Of a DNA stretch of 64,000 nt, positions 58,191 to 64,000 are shown one piece after another. The translations under genes and the position numbers were made by a program. Position 1 is the first letter of the stretch, and the number at the start of each line of letters is the position of its first letter. The stretch is from an uncultured Prevotellaceae bacterium (GTDB lineage Bacteria > Bacteroidota > Bacteroidia > Bacteroidales > Bacteroidaceae), in NCBI GenBank assembly GCA_946188345.1, contig CAMHUI010000001.1, positions 1 to 64,000 of the forward strand, in the 5' to 3' direction. Under the pieces are notes generated by a model. The model searched no databases. It had not been told where the DNA came from and saw only the letters and a program-made list of their open reading frames with translations.

Positions 58191-59211
58191 GTCGGGACTG
58201 GGCAACCAGATGCTGAGCTACTGCGAGCTGCTGGCCCTGAAGAAGGCCAACCCGGGAGAGGAGTGCTACGTGGAGACCATCGTCTACGACATTCCGGAGT
58301 GCAACGACGTCATCTGCCAATGGAACGGCTATGAACTGGAGCGCATCTTCCACGTGCAAGCCCCGAACATCAGGGAACGCCTCTCCGAAGAGCAATGGCA
58401 GCAGGTGATGGCAGACATCCGCAGGTCGCAATTCTGGCAGAAGAACTGGAACTACCCCGTCTACTTCACCGAAGCCTTCCGCCGTGCCGGGCTGCCGCTG
58501 GAAAACCGACGCGGCGACTTCGAAGCACCGGGAGAACCGCTCAAGACAACCCTCGGCGAACCATGGTACAGGAAGACCGAAGCCTTCCGCTACCTGAACT
58601 ACCTGCGGAGGAAGTATCTGAAGAAGACCGCCGCCACCCTACCCGACCACCGCGACGAACTCTTCATGAAGACCGAGGCCGACGTGTTCACCGGGCAGAA
58701 ACTGCTCTTCAAATACGTCAACAGCGGCATCGAAGAGATTGCCGACGACATCCGCAGCGCATTCCGCTTCCCCGACATCGACGACGAGAAGAACCGCCAA
58801 GCCATGGACGACATCCGCAGCTGCCAAGCCGTAGCCATACACGCCAGAAGAGGCGACATGACGGGCTACAACTACGACTGCTATGCCGGAGGCTACTTCC
58901 TGAGAGCCGTCGGATTTATCCGCCAACAGGTGAAGGACCCCGTGTTCTATATCTTCTGCGACCCCGACAGCGTGGCCTGGGCCCGGAGCCACGGAAACAT
59001 CCTCGGACTCGACTTCAGAAAGGACGACGTGAGCTTCGTCGACTGGAACAGCGGCCAGGACAGCTGGCGCGACATGCAGCTGATGGCTGCCTGCCGCCAC
59101 CAGATAGTGACAAGAAGCTCATTCGGATGGTGGGGAGCATGGCTCAACGACAACCCCGACAAGATAACCTGCTCACCCGACCCCGATATGAATACCACCC
59201 ACCACTTTTAA
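58171..59211 (+). CDS. GT11-like alpha-1,2-fucosyltransferase
   Basis: A 346-residue soluble glycosyltransferase. GLGNQMLSYCELLALKKANP at the start and VAIHARRGDMTGYN (H-x-R-R-G-D) in the middle are the GDP-fucose-binding motifs of family GT11. SSFGWWGAWLNDNPDK near the end matches the S-x-F-x-W-W conserved block. It would add fucose in an alpha-1,2 link to the repeat unit. It overlaps wzy by 20 bp, which suggests translational coupling. Confidence 0.85.
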   Translation: MKIVHIESGLGNQMLSYCELLALKKANPGEECYVETIVYDIPECNDVICQWNGYELERIFHVQAPNIRERLSEEQWQQVMADIRRSQFWQKNWNYPVYFTEAFRRAGLPLENRRGDFEAPGEPLKTTLGEPWYRKTEAFRYLNYLRRKYLKKTAATLPDHRDELFMKTEADVFTGQKLLFKYVNSGIEEIADDIRSAFRFPDIDDEKNRQAMDDIRSCQAVAIHARRGDMTGYNYDCYAGGYFLRAVGFIRQQVKDPVFYIFCDPDSVAWARSHGNILGLDFRKDDVSFVDWNSGQDSWRDMQLMAACRHQIVTRSSFGWWGAWLNDNPDKITCSPDPDMNTTHHF

Positions 59212-59238
59212 CTTTTAACTATTCACTTTAAACTCTCC

Positions 59239-59967
59239 ATGCTTCCCAAAATCATACACTATTGTTGGTTCGGACGACAACCGCTGCCGCCCCTGGCCAA
59301 GAAGTGTATTGCCTCGTGGCGACGATACCTGCCAGACTATCAGATTAAGGAATGGAACGAAGACAACTTCGACGTGAACATCATTCCATACACACGGCAG
59401 GCCTATGAGGCAGGAAAGTATGCCTATGTGAGCGACTATGCCCGCTTCTGGATTCTCTACCATGAAGGCGGACTCTACTTCGACACCGACGTGGAAGTCA
59501 TCAAACCCATTGACGACATCATCGGGCGAGGGCCCTTCATGGGCATCGAGACCGACAGCACCGACGGCAGCCTGCCCACGGTGGCACCAGGCTTAGGACT
59601 GGGAGCCGAGGCTGGGATGCCACTCTATGAGGAGTTCCTCAACATGTATGCCGGAATGACATTCCCCTCGCCCGATGTGCTCACCATCGTCGGCAGCACC
59701 ACCAACCTGCTGGCCCGACGAGGACTGAAAGCCCAAGCCGGCATGCAACAACTCGACGGCGTCAGCATCTATCCCAGCGAATACTTCAACCCCATCAATA
59801 TATCCACCAAACGCAAGCATATCACCCCAAACACACGCTCCATACATCATTATGCAGGGTCGTGGTTCGTGAAAGACTGGAAATGGTATGCGAAAGACTG
59901 TCTGCAGCGGCTCATCCCAGAGCCCATCCTCATCTGGAACAACCGCCGGAAGGCCAAAAAGAAATAA
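59239..59967 (+). CDS. GT32-like glycosyltransferase (DxD sugar-binding family)
   Basis: A 242-residue protein beginning PKIIHYCWFGRQPLPPLAKK, characteristic of the capsular polysaccharide/OCH1-related group. YVSDYARFWILYHEGGLYFD is followed by TDVEV, giving the D-x-D metal and nucleotide-sugar site near residue 85. The sugar donor cannot be determined. It starts 27 bp after the GT11 gene and ends four bases before the acyltransferase. Confidence 0.88.
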   Translation: MLPKIIHYCWFGRQPLPPLAKKCIASWRRYLPDYQIKEWNEDNFDVNIIPYTRQAYEAGKYAYVSDYARFWILYHEGGLYFDTDVEVIKPIDDIIGRGPFMGIETDSTDGSLPTVAPGLGLGAEAGMPLYEEFLNMYAGMTFPSPDVLTIVGSTTNLLARRGLKAQAGMQQLDGVSIYPSEYFNPINISTKRKHITPNTRSIHHYAGSWFVKDWKWYAKDCLQRLIPEPILIWNNRRKAKKK

Positions 59968-59970
59968 GCT

Positions 59971-60522
59971 ATGAGCATCAAGTTGAAAGGACAACAGCTG
60001 ACGCTGACACAACTCATCTGCCTGTGTCTCTACTATGGCTTGGCACGCTATCTGCCAAAGTCTAACCAGTGCGGCCACATCGGCAGACACGTCAGGGGAT
60101 TGCTTTGCCGACACATCTTCAGCAAGTGCGGCAAGCATGTCAACATCGAGCGCGGGGCCTACTTCGGACTGGGGACAAAGATTGAGATAGGCGACTACTC
60201 AGGAATAGGCGTCAATGCCAATGTTCCCGAAGACATCATCATCGGCAGCCACGTGATGATGGCCCCCAATTGCATCGTCTTCTCGCGAAACCATCGCTAT
60301 GACGCACTTGACAAGCCCATCATGTTTCAGGGCGAGACACCCCGGCAACAAACGGTCATCGGCGACGACGTCTGGATAGGACAGAACGTCATCATCACTC
60401 CAGGCCGGCATATCGCACGGGGCTCCGTCATAGCCGCTGGCAGCGTCGTAACCAAAGACTTCCCGGAATACAGCGTCATAGGAGGCAATCCTGCCGCTGT
60501 CATCAAATACAGAAAACAATGA
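59971..60522 (+). CDS. Left-handed beta-helix (hexapeptide) acyltransferase
   Basis: A 183-residue protein with hexapeptide repeats from about residue 65 (IEIGDYSGIGVNANV, IIIGSHVMMAPNCIV, TVIGDDVWIGQNVIITPG, GSVIAAGSVVTKDF) and the usual ending YSVIGGNPAAVIKYRKQ. The His in FSRNHRYD is the expected catalytic residue. It probably O-acetylates a sugar of the repeat unit. Its stop overlaps the next start (ATGA). Confidence 0.9.
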   Translation: MSIKLKGQQLTLTQLICLCLYYGLARYLPKSNQCGHIGRHVRGLLCRHIFSKCGKHVNIERGAYFGLGTKIEIGDYSGIGVNANVPEDIIIGSHVMMAPNCIVFSRNHRYDALDKPIMFQGETPRQQTVIGDDVWIGQNVIITPGRHIARGSVIAAGSVVTKDFPEYSVIGGNPAAVIKYRKQ

Positions 60523-61649
60523 AGAAGGACGTCGACCACAGCCAAGAATCCCGTCAGCAGGTCATTCTGGTAGCACCCTCGCTCGACATCACCCGCAACG
60601 TGGGTGGTGTGGCAGCCGTGGCCTACGTGCTGAAGACAAAGAACGAGACTGTCGACTATCACCACTTCCGCCAAGGACTGTCCGATGAACAACGGCAAGG
60701 CTGGCGGCGCTATCTGCTCACCCTGCTGTCGTTCCTGCGCTGGCTGGTATTCCTCAGCAAGCATCGGAAGGCCGTGGTGCACTATAACTTCCCGCTGAGC
60801 CGCAACGGCATCCTGCGCGACTTCTGGTTCATCAAGGTCACCCGGCTGCTGCGCCGGCCGATGGTGGTCCACCTGCACGGCGGGCTCTATCTGTCGGAAC
60901 CCAACAAACCCTTCCCCGTGAAGCAGATGCTCAAGAGTGTCTTCTCCATGAAGGTGCCGTTCATCGTGCTCAGCGAGAAGGAAAAAAGACTGTTGGAAGA
61001 AGAGTATGGCGAGCAACAGATTCATGTCCTTCCTAACGTCGTCGACACGGAGGATGCAGCCCGCTATGAGCGCCGGAACTTTGAGGAACAGCCGCTGAAA
61101 GTTCTCTACCTCGGTCGCATCGAGAAGGACAAAGGTATGGACTACGTACTGGAAGCCATGAAGAAACTGAATGAACGGGGCACCGACTGTCAGCTCATCC
61201 TGGCCGGAAGGGAACAGGGATCGCACGACTATCTCCGGCGTTTTGCTGAGGCCTTGGGCGAGCGGTTTGTCTATCGGGGCATCGTCAGCGGTGCGGAGAA
61301 AGAAGCCCTGTTGCGCGAGTGCCAGGTATTCCTGCTGCCATCGTTCTATGAAGGTTTGCCCATGTCGCTGCTCGAGACGATGAGCTACGGCGAAGTCCCT
61401 GTCGTGACACCCGTCGGCTCGATAGGCGAAGTCGTTGAAGACCGTCACAACGGGCTTCTCGTCAGCCTCAAGGACAGCGACAGCATCGTATCTGCCATCC
61501 GGCAGCTTTCCGACGACCGGCAGCTGATGAAGACACTGTCGGCAAGCGCCCGCGACACAATCTTGCGGCGATTCAGCACGGAAGAGTATATGACTCATTT
61601 GAACCGACTCTATCAAGAAGCAAAAACAAAGAAAGGAAATAAGATATGA
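60519..61649 (+). CDS. GT4 family glycosyltransferase
   Basis: A 376-residue GT-B enzyme. The N-terminal half has VAPSLDITRNVGGVAAVAYV and MVVHLHGGLYLSEP. The C-terminal half carries VLYLGRIEKDKGMDYVLEAM, the E-x7-E region LLPSFYEGLPMSLLETMSYG and VVTPVGSIGEVVED, all typical of GT4. The sugar is unknown. ATGA overlaps occur at both ends, tying it to the acyltransferase and the dehydrogenase. Confidence 0.92.
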   Translation: MKKDVDHSQESRQQVILVAPSLDITRNVGGVAAVAYVLKTKNETVDYHHFRQGLSDEQRQGWRRYLLTLLSFLRWLVFLSKHRKAVVHYNFPLSRNGILRDFWFIKVTRLLRRPMVVHLHGGLYLSEPNKPFPVKQMLKSVFSMKVPFIVLSEKEKRLLEEEYGEQQIHVLPNVVDTEDAARYERRNFEEQPLKVLYLGRIEKDKGMDYVLEAMKKLNERGTDCQLILAGREQGSHDYLRRFAEALGERFVYRGIVSGAEKEALLRECQVFLLPSFYEGLPMSLLETMSYGEVPVVTPVGSIGEVVEDRHNGLLVSLKDSDSIVSAIRQLSDDRQLMKTLSASARDTILRRFSTEEYMTHLNRLYQEAKTKKGNKI

Positions 61650-62860
61650 AAGCATGTTTCATGGGCTTAGGCTATATCGGTCTGCCGACAGCCATCATTG
61701 CAGCCAAGCATGGAATAGAGGTAGTAGGCGTGGACATCAATCCCGCCATCGTCGAAGCCACCAACAAAGGTCACCTGCACATTGTGGAGCCTGGGTTAGA
61801 CGACCTTCTGCGTGAGGTTGTTGCCAACGGAAGCCTGCATGCCTCGACAACCCCCGAGGAGAGCGATGTCTATCTGATGGTGGTTCCCACCCCGTTCAAG
61901 GGTGACCATGAGCCCGACATCTCCTATGTAGAGTCGGCTACCCGCATGGTGCTGCCCTATCTGAAGGCCGGCGACCTCTACGTCATTGAGTCTACCTCAC
62001 CCGTCGGGACTACCGAGCAGATGGCACAGCTCATCTTTGCCGAGCGGCCGGAACTGCAGGGGAATCTCCATATTGCCTATTGTCCCGAGCGGGTGCTGCC
62101 AGGCAACGTCATCTATGAGCTGGTTCATAACGACCGCGTCATCGGCGGCATCGACGAAGCCTCCACGAAGAAGGCCCAGGCGTTCTACAGCCAGTTTGTC
62201 AAGGGCGAGCTCCATCCTACCAACAGCAAGACTGCCGAGCTCTGCAAACTGACAGAGAACTCCAGCCGCGACTCCCAGATAGCCTTTGCCAACGAACTCT
62301 CCCTCATCTGCGACAAGGCCGGCATCAATGTATGGGAACTCATCGAACTGGCCAACAAGCATCCGCGCGTCAACATCCTGCAGCCTGGTTGCGGCGTGGG
62401 CGGACACTGTATCGCCGTAGACCCTTATTTTATCTCTGCGGAGTTCCCCACAGAGTCGAAGATGATTGCCACAGCCCGCGACGTGAACAACTACAAGGCC
62501 ATCTGGTGTGCCGAAAAAGTGCAGAATGCGATGCTGCGCTTTGAGATAGAGCACCACCGCAAGCCCGTTGTTGCCATGATGGGGCTGGCCTTCAAACCGA
62601 ACATCGACGACCTGCGCGAGTCGCCGGCCAAGTTTATAACCACCAAGGTCATGCAGGGCAACAGCAATGCCGACATCCTCGTCGTAGAGCCTAACCTCAG
62701 CGAGCACAAGGTATTCAAGCTGACTGACTACGCCGAGGCTTACGAAAAGGCCGACATCGCGGTCTTCCTCACTGCCCACAGCCAGTTCCGCACGCTGCCC
62801 TGGCGCGACGACAAGGTCATCCTCGACTTCTGCGGCATCTTCAAAAGACAAAACCCATGA
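61646..62860 (+). CDS. wecC: UDP-N-acetyl-D-mannosamine dehydrogenase-like enzyme
   Basis: A 404-residue member of the UDP-glucose/GDP-mannose dehydrogenase family. The Rossmann motif is MGLGYIGLPTAIIAAKHGIE, ESTSPVGTTEQM follows, and the catalytic cysteine lies in LQPGCGVGGHCIAVDPYF. The C-terminal MGLAFKPNIDDLRESPAKF is standard. These enzymes oxidise C6 to a uronic acid. Similarity in layout to WecC suggests UDP-ManNAcA as the product, but the substrate is inferred. No WecB epimerase lies in the window; it may be just outside. Confidence 0.88.
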   Translation: MKACFMGLGYIGLPTAIIAAKHGIEVVGVDINPAIVEATNKGHLHIVEPGLDDLLREVVANGSLHASTTPEESDVYLMVVPTPFKGDHEPDISYVESATRMVLPYLKAGDLYVIESTSPVGTTEQMAQLIFAERPELQGNLHIAYCPERVLPGNVIYELVHNDRVIGGIDEASTKKAQAFYSQFVKGELHPTNSKTAELCKLTENSSRDSQIAFANELSLICDKAGINVWELIELANKHPRVNILQPGCGVGGHCIAVDPYFISAEFPTESKMIATARDVNNYKAIWCAEKVQNAMLRFEIEHHRKPVVAMMGLAFKPNIDDLRESPAKFITTKVMQGNSNADILVVEPNLSEHKVFKLTDYAEAYEKADIAVFLTAHSQFRTLPWRDDKVILDFCGIFKRQNP

Positions 62861-63564
62861 CACCCTCCGACCGTATCACGCTCAATGGGATGAAAGTCTA
62901 TCCCTTCACCTCTGTCAGCGAACTGCTCGCCTTCATTGACGAGCGGAAAGGCATCCTTGTGGCTGTCAATGCCGAGAAGGTGATGAAGGCCACCGACGAG
63001 ACCTGCCGCATCGTCAACGACAACATCGGCTATTCCGACGGTGCCGGCGTGAAGGTGGCCATGCGGCGCAAAGGCAGGAAAGACGCCATCCGCATAGCCG
63101 GCTGCGACCTGTGGCTCAACATCGTGCAGGCTTGGCACCAGAGCAAAACCTTCTACCTCATCGGCGGACGTCAGGAAGTCATCGACGACACCATTGAGCG
63201 ACTGAAGAAGGACTTTCCCGGCATCCGCATCCTTGGCTACCGCAACGGCTATCTGAAGACCTCCGACGAACGGCAGACACTCATCGACGACATCGCTGGA
63301 AAGCGCCCCGACGTGATCTTTGTGGCCATGGGCTCACCCGTTCAGGAGTTGCTCATGGCCGACATGCAGGCCCGCCATCAGGCCATCTACCAAGGCCTCG
63401 GAGGCAGCTTTGACGTCTACACCGGCCGGGTGAAGCGAGCCCCCAAGTGGTGGCAAGACCACAATCTGGAATTCCTCTACCGCTTCCTCAAGCAGCCACA
63501 GCGCTACCGCCGGGAAGTCTACCGCCTGAAGTTCCTCCTCTGGATGCTCTTGGGCAGATTGTAA
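62857..63564 (+). CDS. WecG/TagA/CpsF family glycosyltransferase 1
   Basis: A 235-residue enzyme of family GT26, whose members transfer N-acetylmannosamine or its uronic acid to a lipid-linked acceptor. VAVNAEKVMKATDE, then IGYSDGAGVKVAMRRKG with the D-G motif, RIAGCDLWLNIV, and IFVAMGSPVQELLM are the family blocks. GQGLGGS-like LGGSFDVYTGRVKRAPKWWQ closes the domain. The overlap with the dehydrogenase gene suggests it uses the sugar made by that enzyme. Confidence 0.92.
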   Translation: MTPSDRITLNGMKVYPFTSVSELLAFIDERKGILVAVNAEKVMKATDETCRIVNDNIGYSDGAGVKVAMRRKGRKDAIRIAGCDLWLNIVQAWHQSKTFYLIGGRQEVIDDTIERLKKDFPGIRILGYRNGYLKTSDERQTLIDDIAGKRPDVIFVAMGSPVQELLMADMQARHQAIYQGLGGSFDVYTGRVKRAPKWWQDHNLEFLYRFLKQPQRYRREVYRLKFLLWMLLGRL

Positions 63565-63583
63565 AGATTGTAAAGAAGTATCT

Positions 63584-63628
63584 CTATAGTCACTATAGTA
63601 TCTATAGTATCTATAGTACCTATAATTA
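63584..63628. repeat. 9-bp tandem repeat (about five units) between the two WecG-like genes
   Basis: Successive units read CTATAGTCA, CTATAGTAT, CTATAGTAT, CTATAGTAC and the degenerate CTATAATTA. The array fills most of the 84-bp gap. It is A/T-rich and ends 20 bp before the next ATG, so copy-number change could affect expression of that gene. Confidence 0.85.
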
Positions 63629-63648
63629 TAATACTAAAAAAGAGAACT

Positions 63649-64000
63649 ATGACACCGACCGTTGACGTGCTGAACATCCGGGTGGCTGACATCACCCAGC
63701 AACAGCTCCTCGAGGCTTACTCCGAGGGTATTCTCGTCACGCCCAACCTCGACCACTTGGTCACCCTGCAACACGACCGCGATTTCTTCGAGGCTTATCA
63801 GCAGGCCCGCTGGGTGGTGTGCGACAGTCGTGTGCTCTACTTTCTGACCAAGCTTACCCGTCATCCCCTTCGCGAGGCCATCGCCGGTAGTTCTTTCTTC
63901 ACCGCCTATTGCGACTACCACCACGATGATCCTGACTGCCGTATCTTCCTCCTCGGCGGCATGGGCGACACAGCCCATCAGGCCATGCAGCGCATCAACC
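63649..64000 (+). CDS. WecG/TagA/CpsF family glycosyltransferase 2 (cut by window end)
   Basis: An open frame from ATG at 63649 continues to the last base (117 codons seen). Its translation has ILVTPNLDHLVTLQHDRDFF, WVVCDSRVLYFLTKLTRHPL and IFLLGGMGDTAHQAMQRIN, matching the N-terminal half of the GT26 family. In place of the usual D-G pair it has CDSRVLY. It is a distant relative of the gene just upstream, not a recent duplicate. The missing part should hold the second half of the domain. Confidence 0.85.
   Translation, partial: MTPTVDVLNIRVADITQQQLLEAYSEGILVTPNLDHLVTLQHDRDFFEAYQQARWVVCDSRVLYFLTKLTRHPLREAIAGSSFFTAYCDYHHDDPDCRIFLLGGMGDTAHQAMQRIN

Overview
The window looks like a chromosomal segment of a Prevotella-like member of the Bacteroidales. 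The evidence is a type III glutamine synthetase, Mfa1/FimA-type lipoprotein fimbrillins, a probable type IX secretion (T9SS) tail, a BspA-type leucine-rich repeat protein, and promoters of the Bacteroidetes form (TAnnTTTG at -7, sometimes TTTG at -33). No rRNA, tRNA, CRISPR array, transposase or phage gene was recognised.

Region 1 (1-13,600) is mostly housekeeping. It holds a minus-strand set (thiol-disulfide protein, coaD, ybeY), a lipoprotein aldose 1-epimerase, a Tat-exported aldo/keto reductase with Fe-S clusters, greA with a HIT protein, a three-gene minus-strand operon of unusual multidomain proteins (SGNH/Gfo-Idh-MocA fusion, YqiA-like esterase fusion, double PD-(D/E)XK protein), upp, and glutamine synthetase III.

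Region 2 (13,677-53,600) is a surface-structure locus, all on the minus strand. Reading in the direction of transcription it has a DUF3575/OmpA/TPR outer-membrane protein, a row of six fimbrillin-family lipoproteins (with a FimB/Mfa2-like one second), and two giant proteins of about 3,900 and 3,700 residues. The giants are built from glycine-rich VYGGGN-type repeats. A BspA-like protein and a small beta-barrel protein lie beyond them with their own promoters. The genes are separated by unusual DNA: strong hairpins after two fimbrillin genes, CCTAGG arrays with an exact 10-bp period, and five tandem 22-bp hairpins between the giants. A non-coding repeat of about 430 bp occurs once on each side of the locus (15,024-15,458 and 53,967-54,400) in the same orientation.

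Region 3 (54,569-64,000), on the plus strand, is a polysaccharide cluster: LicD transferase, Wzx flippase, Wzy polymerase, GT11 fucosyltransferase-like enzyme, GT32-like transferase, hexapeptide acyltransferase, GT4 transferase, UDP-ManNAc-type dehydrogenase and two WecG/TagA/CpsF transferases, the second cut by the window end. Start/stop overlaps indicate one operon, which would assemble and export a decorated capsule or O-antigen.

The best candidate for an undescribed system is the fimbrial operon joined to the two giant repeat proteins. Only one giant carries a recognisable secretion tail, and paired structured repeats border the locus. All functions are inferred from reading the sequence; no database search was run.
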